This document shows, in pieces, positions 44,988 to 53,197 of a DNA stretch of 64,000 nt. How positions within the stretch are numbered: the first letter of the stretch is position 1; every line of letters begins with the position of its first letter. Origin of the DNA: Klebsiella michiganensis (GTDB lineage: Bacteria > Pseudomonadota > Gammaproteobacteria > Enterobacterales > Enterobacteriaceae); the NCBI GenBank assembly GCA_000963575.1, contig CP011077.1, positions 310,001 to 374,000 on the forward strand. The letters are read 5' to 3'. The notes beneath the pieces were generated by a model that did not search any database, was not told the DNA's origin, and saw only the letters and a program-made list of their open reading frames with translations. Position numbers and translations under genes: made by a program.

Positions 44988-45254
44988 GGATCGTCGAGCC
45001 GTGCTCGTCTCCTAGCCGGGAGAGGGCAACGATCATGGCTACATCGCGCCTCCTAGCTTGATCTAGGAACAGTCAGCTCGACCCAGCGAGACATGAGGAG
45101 GCCGCATGCAGCAGGTACTCCTGTCCCCCGAGTTGCCCCTGGACCTGGTGGCCTTCGATGGGTTGCTCAGCACGTGGCGCCTGTTAGCGGCGCACACGGC
45201 ATGCCTGCAATCTTCGCCTGGTTGAAGCAATACAGAGTTGCTCTTCAAGACTCG
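44988..45254. other. Gap between the fdhA promoter and the LysR gene, with a possible gene remnant
   Basis: A short frame at 45104-45223 (plus strand) starts with an ideal AGGAGG site and reads QQVLLSPELPLDLVAFDGLL before losing sense and stopping. It looks like the first 20 codons of a truncated gene, possibly left by an old insertion. Nothing else is supported. Confidence 0.35.
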
Positions 45255-46196
45255 CTATTTCAGGGGGCTTTGAGATGAGTCTGCTTTGGGCTGGAACCGA
45301 CGATGGATCGATATAACGGATTGAAGAGTGGCGGCGAGTTCGGGGGTGTGCACCATTTCGAGCAATGCACGCGATGACGGTGCCTCGAACGCATTTTTCC
45401 CGGCAACGAATCCGACATTTGAGTGCGACATTGGTCCATTGATTGCGATTGCGTGGAGATTTGGAATGTGCGCGAGTTGGCCGGCGAGAGATTGCGGAAG
45501 AACTGCCGAATATTTTCCTGTCGCCACGTGTGCCGATAGCACGTCAATTGAATCAGTGCGAATAGTCTGCGCGGTACATTGCATCAGCCTATCTTGAATG
45601 GGTTCAGGTACTGCCGAGTTCAGCACGCAGAGTTGTCTATTGAGAACATGGTCCCACGTTGTGCTTCGGGGTTGCTGTGTTCTCGCGGCGTGAAAAAGGA
45701 AAATGCGTTCACGGTACAGAAGGTGAGTATCGAAGTCTTCCCCTGGGATATCCTCCAAATGCATGAGTGCGATATCCAAATTGTTTTCTCGAATCGCCTG
45801 TAGCAGGGAAGAAGCGCCGGAAACCAGAACTGATTGTTGAAGTAAGGGTGTTTTTTCAGCAAGGGCGATGCTTAATGTGGGCGCTACACCGGCAGTTCCT
45901 GGGAGTATCCCTAGCCGGAATTGCCCCTCTATACCTCGCCGTAATGCGGAGAGTTCTCGCTCCAGCCCTTTGCAGTCGTCATACATCTGCTGAGCCCAAG
46001 ACAGTACGCGCATCCCTTCAGAAGTGAGGCCGTCATAGCGTCGCCCATGACGCACGATCTCGACACCCATGTCTTCCTCCAATTGCTTAATGCCCGCGGA
46101 GAGTGTCGGCTGAGAAACATTGCAGCTTTTGGCCGCGTTGCCAAAATGGCCTTCACGGTGCAAAGCAAGCAAGTATTCAAAGTTTCTTACGATCAT
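45255..46196 (-). CDS. LysR-family regulator with OxyR-like DNA-binding domain
   Basis: The 313-residue protein starts IVRNFEYLLALHREGHFGNAA, KSCNVSQPTLSAGIKQLEEDMG; the recognition helix VSQPTLS..I..LE is the same as in OxyR and its relatives. The effector domain (RLGILPGTAGVAPTLSIAL, LDIALMHLEDIP) lacks the peroxide-sensing cysteine pair arrangement I would expect for OxyR. It is encoded just upstream of fdhA on the same strand. The OxyR-like half-sites ahead of both fdhA and frmR make it the best candidate for their activator (inference). Confidence 0.88.
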   Translation of the reverse strand: MIVRNFEYLLALHREGHFGNAAKSCNVSQPTLSAGIKQLEEDMGVEIVRHGRRYDGLTSEGMRVLSWAQQMYDDCKGLERELSALRRGIEGQFRLGILPGTAGVAPTLSIALAEKTPLLQQSVLVSGASSLLQAIRENNLDIALMHLEDIPGEDFDTHLLYRERIFLFHAARTQQPRSTTWDHVLNRQLCVLNSAVPEPIQDRLMQCTAQTIRTDSIDVLSAHVATGKYSAVLPQSLAGQLAHIPNLHAIAINGPMSHSNVGFVAGKNAFEAPSSRALLEMVHTPELAATLQSVISIHRRFQPKADSSQSPLK

Positions 46197-46681
46197 AGAT
46201 TTTCTTCTGATAAAGTTGATTAGATTTTATACTTTCACGAAAAACCCTGCGCACGCTTCGATCCGCGTCCAACCTTGGGCACGTAGCTGGCACGCATGAA
46301 AGGCTGCCGCGCGCAGTGCCCATACTGTAGGTTCGACTCGTCATCGACGGTCAGCACCACAACGCACGGGACAGCCAATAGCGCGAACACAGGTGCTTTG
46401 CGCTGTGGGGCGAGTCGTCCTCATGTAGCTTAGCAGTTGGCGCGTTCTGGAAGGGAGTAAGCGTGAGTGGTGAGGCACGCAACCGCAAAAGGCGGTGCTA
46501 AGCTCTTGAACTGTTCGGGTCGTGGCCGTTGAAGCGGCGAGAAAATGGAGCCTGCCATGGCCGTTGTGGCGCAGCTAGTACACCATGCCCCCAGCGTTTC
46601 CTTAGCTGCGATTGACGGGCATGCCTGGCGGTAGCTCAATAACAGCCATTTATGGATGAAGGAACGAGGGGAATAAGGCAG
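46197..46681. other. 485-base gap without a supported gene
   Basis: The AT-rich first 60 bases probably hold the LysR promoter. The rest has only short ORFs without ribosome sites. I see nothing further that can be supported. Confidence 0.4.
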
Positions 46682-47113
46682 ATGAAAATATTCACGATTG
46701 GATTCACTAAGACCTCCGCGCGGTCCTTCTTCACCAAGTTAAGTGCTTCTGGTGCCAAGCGCCTTGTCGATGTTCGCCTGAATAATGTTTCGCAATTGGC
46801 CGGCTTCGCTAAACGCGAGGATCTTCGATATTTTTCCGAGGCGTTGTGTGGGATGGAATATGAACATCTACCAGCACTTGCTCCAACCAAAGACATGTTC
46901 GAGGAATATAAAATAAAAGGGGGAGATTGGGATATCTACGCCAGGAAATTTCTGGATTTAATGTCGTCCCGAAGGATTGAGTCAATCGATAAAGAAAAGA
47001 TTGATAACAGTTGCCTGCTTTGCAGCGAAGACAAGCCCCATCACTGCCATCGGAGGCTAGTGGCCGAGTACCTTGCAGGCAAATGGCCGAATGTTGAGAT
47101 CGTGCATCTTTAG
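46682..47113 (+). CDS. DUF488 family protein
   Basis: The 143-residue protein shows the DUF488 layout: MKIFTIGFTKTSARSFFTKL at the start, LVDVRLNNVSQLAGFAKREDLRYF, and the cysteine motif LLCSEDKPHHCHRRLVAEYL near the C-terminus. The function of the family is not established; the Cys/His cluster suggests metal or nucleotide chemistry. Codon use is less GC-rich than that of the formaldehyde genes. It lies just before the extra uvrB. Confidence 0.85.
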   Translation: MKIFTIGFTKTSARSFFTKLSASGAKRLVDVRLNNVSQLAGFAKREDLRYFSEALCGMEYEHLPALAPTKDMFEEYKIKGGDWDIYARKFLDLMSSRRIESIDKEKIDNSCLLCSEDKPHHCHRRLVAEYLAGKWPNVEIVHL

Positions 47114-47488
47114 AGGGGCGACGTAGCTCCACGTTTCCAACGCCTCGTCTGGAGGGCTAAGAGAGACAAAGGCGCGTATCGGCGGGAGCCGGCGCCACAC
47201 ATTGGGCGTACAGAGCAACCTCGCCCGCCACGGCTCGATGTCGGCGCTCAACGAGGCGAGTGGCTCTAGGTGCATTGGCAGACGGGCCGTTGGCTGACGT
47301 CGTGGCGATCGGCGGATATGCACTGGGAAGCCCGCCCATGTGTTGGGCTATCATGTTGGCGACGCCTGCGCCCAGGTGGGGCGCGGCAGGATCGCCGTCA
47401 TTTACACCCCAGTTTGGTACTGCTATAGGTCTTCTGAAATAGCCGATACATCAGGACAAATTGAAGTAGCTCAATTAGGAGATATCTA
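47114..47488. other. 375-base gap before uvrB
   Basis: No supported gene. The last 100 bases are AT-richer and probably carry the uvrB promoter; I could not find a LexA box of the CTGT-N8-ACAG type. Confidence 0.4.
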
Positions 47489-49465
47489 ATGTCAACCGGT
47501 ATGTTTATTCTGCACTCCAACTATACGCCGGCGGGGGACCAGCCAGAGGCGATAGCGCGCCTGCTGTCGGACATAGAAGACGGTGCGACGCACCAGACGC
47601 TGAAAGGTATCACCGGCTCAGGTAAGACCTTCACCATGGCCAATGTGATTCATCGTCTGAAGCGGCCTACGTTGATCTTGGCTCCTAACAAGACGTTGAC
47701 CGCGCAGCTTTATGGTGAAATGAAGCACTTCTTTCCTGAGAACGCGGTCGAGTACTTCGTTTCCTACTACGATTATTTTCAGCCCGAAATCTATATGCCG
47801 GGCACCGATCGTTTCATTCCAAAGGACTCGGCCATCAATGACCACCTTGAGCGCCTGCGCCTGTCCACGACCAAATCCTTGATTGAGCGTCGTGACGTGA
47901 TCGTCGTCGCTTCGGTGTCTTCAATCTACGGCCTGGGTGATCCAGATGCATACCGAGCGCTACAGATCGCTCTGTCCCCTGGGGTCAAACTAAACCAGAG
48001 AGAGCTAATTCGTCGCTTGGCTTTGCTGCAATATGATCGCACGGAGCGCACTCTCAAGCGTGCAACGTTCCGCGTCCAAGGTGATGTGATTGACATTTTC
48101 CCCGCTGATTCCGAGTACAGGGCGGTTCGGGTGGAACTGTTGGATGACACTGTTGCGTCTGTCCAATGGATGGACCCTGTTACCGGCAAGACGTTGGGAG
48201 AGATAGACCATTATTTGGTTTCGCCAAAAACGCTTTTCGCACCGCCCACGAACAAAATAGATTCCGCGTCCAAAAAGATACTCGCTGATATGGAAGAGCG
48301 GGTTGCCGAGCTGAACAGGAATAATCGCTTGGTCGAGGCAAACAGGCTGTACGAGCGGATCACGCATGACGTGGAAATGATGCGCGAGGTCGGCTATTGC
48401 TCGGGGATGGAGAATTATTCCTGCTACTTCAGCGACCGAGACGCAGCTTCTCCTCCGATCACGTTGCTGGATTATTTGCCGAAAGACGGGCTGCTGTTCG
48501 TCGATGAATCTCATGTCATGGTGCCACAGATATCCGCAATGTACCGGGGGGATCAGGCGCGCAAGGACACGCTGATCGATTACGGGTTCCGTTTGCCTTC
48601 ATCGAAGAACAACCGGCCATTGAACTTTGACGAGTTCGAGAAGGTCAAGCCTCAGACCATCTTTGTTTCCGCTACTCCGGGCGACTACGAGCTGAGGGTG
48701 TCGAAAGGCAGGGTTGTCGAACAGGTTATCAGGCCAACGGGACTGCTTGACCCCAAGGTTGAAGTGCGGAAAGCGGATGGATACATAGATGACCTGCTTG
48801 CCGAAATATCGAAGTGCGTGAAGAGAAAGAATCGAGTGCTTGTGACTACGCTGACGAAGGTCAGTGCAGAAGAGCTAACGGATTTCTTGACGGACAACGG
48901 GATTCGAGCGCGCTACATGCATTCGGACATAAAAGCGGAGGATCGTGTTGAGATCATCAATGGCCTGCGCGCAGGAGAGTTCGATGTTTTGATTGGGATT
49001 AGTCTTTTGCGCGAAGGGCTGGATATTCCAGAGGCATCATTGGTTGCCATTCTCGATGCAGACCGTGCAGGGTTCTTGCGTTCGGCCCATGCGCTCATTC
49101 AGATGATCGGTCGAGTCGCTCGGAATGAAAACGGCAAGGCGATCTTGTACGCCGACGCGGTGACGCCGGCGATGAAGCAGGCGATCGATGAGACCAATAG
49201 GCGCAGGCAGCTTCAAATTGCCTTTAACGAGGAAAATGGGATTTCTCCAGCCTCGTCTGTGCGAAAACTAGCAGGGGAAGAGACGAATACGGAGGAGCCC
49301 ACCGTTCATTCCGAGGCTTTCTGCGAGAACTTGTCCGACCTTTGCGATCAGATCACTGCCAAGGAACAGCAGCTACTCGAATTTACCGATACCGGTGACG
49401 AGCAGCGCGTCGAAGACATTCGTCGTCAGTTGGATGGGTTGTACCGGCAATTCATTTACATCTAA
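47489..49465 (+). CDS. uvrB: Island-borne UvrB (excinuclease ABC subunit B)
   Basis: The 658-residue protein is a full-length UvrB: Walker A GITGSGKTFTM near residue 40, the beta-hairpin region VEYFVSYYDYFQPEIYMPGTD, DESH box LLFVDESHV, helicase motif V/VI (GLDIPEASLV, QMIGRVARN), and the C-terminal UVR domain EQQLLEFTDTGDEQRVEDIRRQLDGLYRQ that contacts UvrC. AGGAG precedes the start. It is shorter than E. coli UvrB (673) and less GC-rich than flanking genes. It is presumably a second copy in the host and could serve nucleotide excision repair of crosslinks caused by formaldehyde. It is physically separate from the UvrA-like gene at 61.8 kb. Confidence 0.95.
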   Translation: MSTGMFILHSNYTPAGDQPEAIARLLSDIEDGATHQTLKGITGSGKTFTMANVIHRLKRPTLILAPNKTLTAQLYGEMKHFFPENAVEYFVSYYDYFQPEIYMPGTDRFIPKDSAINDHLERLRLSTTKSLIERRDVIVVASVSSIYGLGDPDAYRALQIALSPGVKLNQRELIRRLALLQYDRTERTLKRATFRVQGDVIDIFPADSEYRAVRVELLDDTVASVQWMDPVTGKTLGEIDHYLVSPKTLFAPPTNKIDSASKKILADMEERVAELNRNNRLVEANRLYERITHDVEMMREVGYCSGMENYSCYFSDRDAASPPITLLDYLPKDGLLFVDESHVMVPQISAMYRGDQARKDTLIDYGFRLPSSKNNRPLNFDEFEKVKPQTIFVSATPGDYELRVSKGRVVEQVIRPTGLLDPKVEVRKADGYIDDLLAEISKCVKRKNRVLVTTLTKVSAEELTDFLTDNGIRARYMHSDIKAEDRVEIINGLRAGEFDVLIGISLLREGLDIPEASLVAILDADRAGFLRSAHALIQMIGRVARNENGKAILYADAVTPAMKQAIDETNRRRQLQIAFNEENGISPASSVRKLAGEETNTEEPTVHSEAFCENLSDLCDQITAKEQQLLEFTDTGDEQRVEDIRRQLDGLYRQFIYI

Positions 49466-49615
49466 TCGTTCGCCGGCATTGGGTTGCATGGCCGACCGAT
49501 CTGCACCTGGGGCAAGCGGGCAGACGGTCGGCTCATCATTCAACCGGAGGGGTGAGCCGCCGAGGCTCAGTGCCCCGCTTTCCAAGGTGTTTGCCCTACA
49601 GCGTCTTGCGACGTG

Positions 49616-50521
49616 TCAGCGCAAAGCTGGCAACGATCCAACGGCGACCAGCATTTCATCAAATACCGCTCGAACCCTTCCCGGAATGGGGCCACGCTGA
49701 GGCCGATAGACGTACAACCCCCATGCCGGAGGTTCTTCGTTCTCCAGCACTCGCACGAGCTTCCCGCTGGCAATGTAGGGGGCGGCCATGTAGTCCGCCA
49801 GTTGCGCGAACGCGATCCCGGCCAGCGCCGCTCCCATTTCCATGTCGGCATTGTCGGCGACGAGAGTGGGTGCGGTAGGTGTCCACTGGCGTCCCGCCTT
49901 GAAGTGCCAAGGCCAGGGACGGCCGGTATTGATATCCAAGGCCACGGTAACTGGCAGGCTGCTTAGCGCATCGATGTTTGCAGGTACGCCCACTTTCTTG
50001 ATCAGGCGCGGAGCGGCAACGATGGGGAGTCTCATGTCGGCGGCCTTGCGTGCGACGAAGCGGCTATCGCGCATGAATCCGACCCTGATCCCGACGTCAA
50101 TCCCTTCGTCAACCGTATTGCTGATGCGATCGGACAGGCGCACATCCAGCGTGATGCCTGGATGACGCGCGGCCACGCGCTCCAGTGCCGGTAGCACCGC
50201 TCTGGCGCCCAAGCTGTGCGGTGCGGTGATGCGAACCGTACCGGACAGAGAGGCCTGCTGGTCGGAGCCAGGCGGTCGCCACAGATCCTCGAACCGCTCC
50301 AATGCGGGGCGCACTTGGTCTAGCAGCCCTTCGCCGAAGGCGGTGATGCGCACCTGGCGCGTGCTTCGATGAAACAACACCTCGCCGTAGTGTTGCTCCA
50401 GTTGCTGGATGGCACGGGTTACACCTTGCGGAGAAGTCCCCAGCCGGACGGCCGCATCGCGAAAACTGCTGCTTTCGGCCGCCACCCGAAAGATGCGCAG
50501 TAGTTCCATTTCCTTGTTCAT
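49616..50521 (-). CDS. LysR-family regulator (CrgA-type)
   Basis: The 301-residue LysR protein has HTH sequence SSSFRDAAVRLGTSPQGVTRAIQQLEQHYGEVLFHR and the effector region VRLSDRISNTVDEGIDVGIRVGFM, ALAGIAFAQLADYMA, as in the large subgroup related to CrgA. It is divergent from the SnoaL-GNAT-nitrilase genes and probably controls them through the dyad at 50561-50575. Confidence 0.9.
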   Translation of the reverse strand: MNKEMELLRIFRVAAESSSFRDAAVRLGTSPQGVTRAIQQLEQHYGEVLFHRSTRQVRITAFGEGLLDQVRPALERFEDLWRPPGSDQQASLSGTVRITAPHSLGARAVLPALERVAARHPGITLDVRLSDRISNTVDEGIDVGIRVGFMRDSRFVARKAADMRLPIVAAPRLIKKVGVPANIDALSSLPVTVALDINTGRPWPWHFKAGRQWTPTAPTLVADNADMEMGAALAGIAFAQLADYMAAPYIASGKLVRVLENEEPPAWGLYVYRPQRGPIPGRVRAVFDEMLVAVGSLPALR

Positions 50522-50560
50522 GACGCACGCCTCATGGCCGGTTTCGCTGCTCGTTAATTG

Positions 50561-50575
50561 TTCCAGATTGTGGAA
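50561..50575. promoter_or_regulatory. Dyad in the divergent LysR / SnoaL promoter region
   Basis: TTCCA, 5 bases, TGGAA form a perfect inverted repeat, and a further ATTCCA half-site lies at 50591-50597. Placed between divergent genes, this fits a LysR-type binding site. Confidence 0.6.
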
Positions 50576-50675
50576 TTATAAAATCGCAACAATTCCATAT
50601 ACAAGGGGAGCGCGGTTGCCCAGACTGACAACACCCCGGAATGCTCCGCTCCGAACAACCCAACAAGGAACGCGA

Positions 50676-51083
50676 ATGAACGCTGAGACTCTCATCACTG
50701 CCTACTACGACGCCTTCAACCGCGGCGACCGCGAGGCCATGCTGTCAATGTTGACCGATGACGTCGCGCACGACTTGAACCAGGGCGCTCGTGAGGTCGG
50801 TCGCGAAGCCTTCCGCGCCTTCCTGCAGCGCATGGACCGCTGCTATGGCGAGCAACTGCGCGGGATCGTGGTGATGGTCAGCGCCGACGGCCTGCGTGCA
50901 GGCGCGGAGTACGTGGTGCATGGCGAATACAAGGTGACGGACGACGGGCTGCCGGAAGCCCAGGGCCAGCGCTACGTGCTGCCGGGCGGCGCGTTCTTCG
51001 AGATCCGCGATGGCAAGATCGCTCGTGTCACCAACTACTACAACCTCGGCGACTGGATCGCACAGGTTGGAGGGGACGCCTGA
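50676..51083 (+). CDS. SnoaL-like/NTF2-fold protein
   Basis: The 135-residue protein starts MNAETLITAYYDAFNRGDREAMLSML and ends with DGKIARVTNYYNLGDWIAQVG, the signature of ketosteroid-isomerase-like (SnoaL) proteins. These are small cone-shaped enzymes of varied activity. AAGGAA precedes the ATG. It is the first of three tightly spaced genes with a GNAT and a nitrilase gene. Confidence 0.85.
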   Translation: MNAETLITAYYDAFNRGDREAMLSMLTDDVAHDLNQGAREVGREAFRAFLQRMDRCYGEQLRGIVVMVSADGLRAGAEYVVHGEYKVTDDGLPEAQGQRYVLPGGAFFEIRDGKIARVTNYYNLGDWIAQVGGDA

Positions 51084-51084
51084 A

Positions 51085-51693
51085 ATGACCAGCGACGTGC
51101 AGGTGCTGGTTCGTCGTGGCGCGGACATTGCCGAATGGTTCGATGCCGTGGCAGGCCTGCGGGCGAGCGTCTTCCGCAGCTTTCCTTACCTATACGAGGG
51201 CGACACCGAATACGAGAAGCACTACCTCGCCATGTACGCCCGTTCGGCAGACAGCCTGCTGGTACTCGCGCTCGCTGATGATGTGGTCGTGGGTGCGTCC
51301 ACGGGGTTGCCGCTCGGCGATGCGGAGCCGGCCTTCCATGTGCCGTTCGCCGATCGAGGAATCCCGGTGGAGGCAGTGTTTTACTGTGGCGAATCAGTCC
51401 TGCTCCCGGCCTTCCGGGGCCTTGGCCTGGGCCATCGCTTCTTTGACGAGCGCGAAGCGCATGCCCGTTCGTTGGGCGGCATGCAGTGGGCATCGTTCGC
51501 GTCGGTGGATCGTGCAGACGACGATCTCCGGCGTCCTTCCAACTACCGCAGTAATGACCCCTTCTGGACCCGTCGCGGCTACGTGCGGCAGTCGGACATG
51601 AAGGTTACGCTGCCCTGGAAGCAGGTGGGTGAGCCGAGCGAAACCGAGCAGACGCTCACGATGTGGCTGCACTCCCTGGAGAACGCGAAATGA
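51085..51693 (+). CDS. GNAT-family N-acetyltransferase
   Basis: The 202-residue protein shows the acetyl-CoA-binding pattern ESVLLPAFRGLGLGHRFFDEREAHAR and a downstream FWTRRGYVRQSDMKVTLPWK. The start codon follows the SnoaL stop by one base. Its stop overlaps the nitrilase start (ATGA), so the three proteins likely act in one pathway, perhaps acylating and hydrolysing an amide or nitrile. Substrate unknown. Confidence 0.85.
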   Translation: MTSDVQVLVRRGADIAEWFDAVAGLRASVFRSFPYLYEGDTEYEKHYLAMYARSADSLLVLALADDVVVGASTGLPLGDAEPAFHVPFADRGIPVEAVFYCGESVLLPAFRGLGLGHRFFDEREAHARSLGGMQWASFASVDRADDDLRRPSNYRSNDPFWTRRGYVRQSDMKVTLPWKQVGEPSETEQTLTMWLHSLENAK

Positions 51694-52580
51694 AAGTAGC
51701 AGTTGCGAAATACTCAGTGGGTCAGCCCGCGGACTTCGAGGCATTTGCTGCGCGGCAGCGGCTGGCTCTGGAGGAGGCGCGCCGTGGCGGGGCGGAACTG
51801 GCCGTGTTGCCCGAGTATCTATCCCTCGAACTGGCTGCAACGTTCGAGCCTGGCATCCGCCATGATTTCAACGCCTCTCTGGCCGCGCTGCAGGCCTTGC
51901 AGCCTGCGTGGCTGGCACTGTATGCCGACCTGTCGCGCGAGTTGTGCATGACCATTCAGGCCGGTACGTTTTTGACCCAGGTTGGATTGGACCGCTACCG
52001 CAACCGGGCTTGGTGGTTTGCGCCTGACGGCACACGCGACTACCAAGACAAATTGCAGTTGACGGGGTTCGAGAAAGACGCCGGCGTCATCGAGGGTGGC
52101 GACGAACTCAAGGTGTTCGATTTGAAAGGCGTGCGTGCCGGCATCGCTGTTTGCTATGACAGTGAGTTTCCATTGCCCGTGCGAGCCCAGCGAGAGGCGG
52201 GAGTGCGCCTGCTGCTGGTTCCGAGCTGTACCGACACCCAAGCAGGTGCAACCCGGGTCCGTGTGGGCTGCATGGCGCGGGCACTGGAGAACCGAATGTT
52301 CATCGCGCAGGCCGTGACGACCGGAGCTGCTGACTGGAGTCCGGCGCTGGACACGAATACTGGCGAGGCCACGATCTATGCACCCATGGATCGCGGATTC
52401 CCTGAGGACGGCATTCTCGCGACGACGTGCGGCACGCAGGCATGGGCAATCGCAGATCTTGACGTCGATGCGCTCGAACGAAACCAGGAACAGGCCCAGG
52501 TTGCCGTCGATCGCGACTGGGACGGCCAGATGTTGCCTGCACTGCGGAAGGCTCGGTACTCGGGTCGTCAGGTCGCCTAG
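51690..52580 (+). CDS. Carbon-nitrogen hydrolase (nitrilase superfamily)
   Basis: The 296-residue enzyme has the nitrilase catalytic triad Glu42 (LPEYLSLE), Lys121 (DKLQLTGFE) and Cys155 (IAVCYDSEFP). Such enzymes hydrolyse amides or nitriles. Translation overlaps the GNAT gene by four bases. GNAT plus nitrilase pairs recur in Pseudomonas-like genomes, but the substrate is not known. Confidence 0.9.
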   Translation: MKVAVAKYSVGQPADFEAFAARQRLALEEARRGGAELAVLPEYLSLELAATFEPGIRHDFNASLAALQALQPAWLALYADLSRELCMTIQAGTFLTQVGLDRYRNRAWWFAPDGTRDYQDKLQLTGFEKDAGVIEGGDELKVFDLKGVRAGIAVCYDSEFPLPVRAQREAGVRLLLVPSCTDTQAGATRVRVGCMARALENRMFIAQAVTTGAADWSPALDTNTGEATIYAPMDRGFPEDGILATTCGTQAWAIADLDVDALERNQEQAQVAVDRDWDGQMLPALRKARYSGRQVA

Positions 52581-52615
52581 CCGGTCTCATCTTGATAGCT
52601 TCAGCTCGATGAGTC

Positions 52616-52690
52616 GGCTTAGATAGATCATGTCTATCTGCGCATAGATTTTTCCAGTTTGACCAGTTTTGAACTTGCCCCGATGCTGTC
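52616..52690 (+). promoter_or_regulatory. Conserved promoter/operator element ahead of frmR (copy B)
   Basis: The segment contains ATAG (52623-52626), CTAT (52634-52637), ATAG (52644-52647) and a degenerate CAGT (52655-52658), with gaps of 7, 6 and 7 bases, then TTGACC (52659-52664), a 17-base spacer and GATGCT (52682-52687). It matches the fdhA upstream element (44913-44987, minus) at 50 of 58 core positions, plus a shared GATGCTGTC end. It is an activator-type promoter distal to the FrmR-controlled one. Confidence 0.75.
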
Positions 52691-52806
52691 GGTACATGCA
52701 AGAAATATTCATTGATTTGAATATTTTGCGCTTCTTGGGAACAAACCTGTACTAGCCTGTAAGAGTGCTCGAAGAGCACAGAATTTGTGGCGAAGTTCGG
52801 CCGCAT

Positions 52807-52823
52807 ATACTATGGGGGAGTAT
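52807..52823. promoter_or_regulatory. FrmR operator (CsoR/RcnR-type, with G-tract)
   Basis: ATACT, ATGGGGG, AGTAT is an inverted repeat around a G-tract, the hallmark of RcnR/FrmR-type sites. It ends just before a TATAAT at 52826-52831, so FrmR binding would block this proximal promoter. Confidence 0.7.
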
Positions 52824-52825
52824 TG

Positions 52826-52831
52826 TATAAT
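52826..52831 (+). promoter_or_regulatory. -10 box of the proximal frmR promoter
   Basis: A perfect TATAAT follows the FrmR operator by two bases and lies 31 bases before the frmR start codon. No strong -35 box is seen. Confidence 0.55.
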
Positions 52832-52862
52832 GCGGCGGTGTACCCAAGTTGAGAGGTGTTCG

Positions 52863-53138
52863 ATGCCACATAGCCCGGAAGAAAAGAAGCAAGCCCTGAC
52901 GCGCATCCGGCGCATCAAAGGTCAGGTCGCGACTCTTGAGCAAGCGCTCGATGCAGGTGCGGAATGCCCTGCAATTCTTCAGCAGCTTGCGGCCGTTCGT
53001 GGGGCAGTCAACGGATTGATGGCGACCGTTCTGGAGAGCTATCTGCGGGAAGAGTTTCCCCGTAGTGACATCAGGAGCGATTCGCAGAACAAGTCCATTG
53101 ACGAGACCATCTCTATCGTCCGCTCCTATCTGCGGTAG
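52863..53138 (+). CDS. frmR: Formaldehyde-sensing repressor FrmR
   Basis: The 91-residue CsoR/RcnR-family protein begins MPHSPEEKKQALTRIRRIKGQ and carries Cys35 in AECPAILQQ. Pro2 and Cys35 are the two residues that formaldehyde bridges in E. coli FrmR, and both are present, so formaldehyde sensing should be retained. The helix AAVRGAVNGLMATVLESYLRE is typical. It begins the frm gene array and sits behind its own G-tract operator. Confidence 0.95.
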   Translation: MPHSPEEKKQALTRIRRIKGQVATLEQALDAGAECPAILQQLAAVRGAVNGLMATVLESYLREEFPRSDIRSDSQNKSIDETISIVRSYLR

Positions 53139-53197
53139 AGGCACCAGGGTGCCCTCGGTGAGGGCAAATTTAGTTAGCTAGTAAAGGAAGCGACATC

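Noticed and set aside
45104..45223. 39-codon ORF with strong AGGAGG site
   Set aside because: Only the first 20 codons look protein-like; it is too short and has no recognised family, so it is noted only as a possible remnant.
47057..47354. Minus-strand ORFs in the gap before uvrB
   Set aside because: Arg/Pro/Ala-rich shadow-type translations without start signals, partly antisense to the DUF488 gene.
47400..47488. SOS (LexA) box ahead of uvrB
   Set aside because: CTG and CAG triplets are present but not at the spacing of a LexA site.
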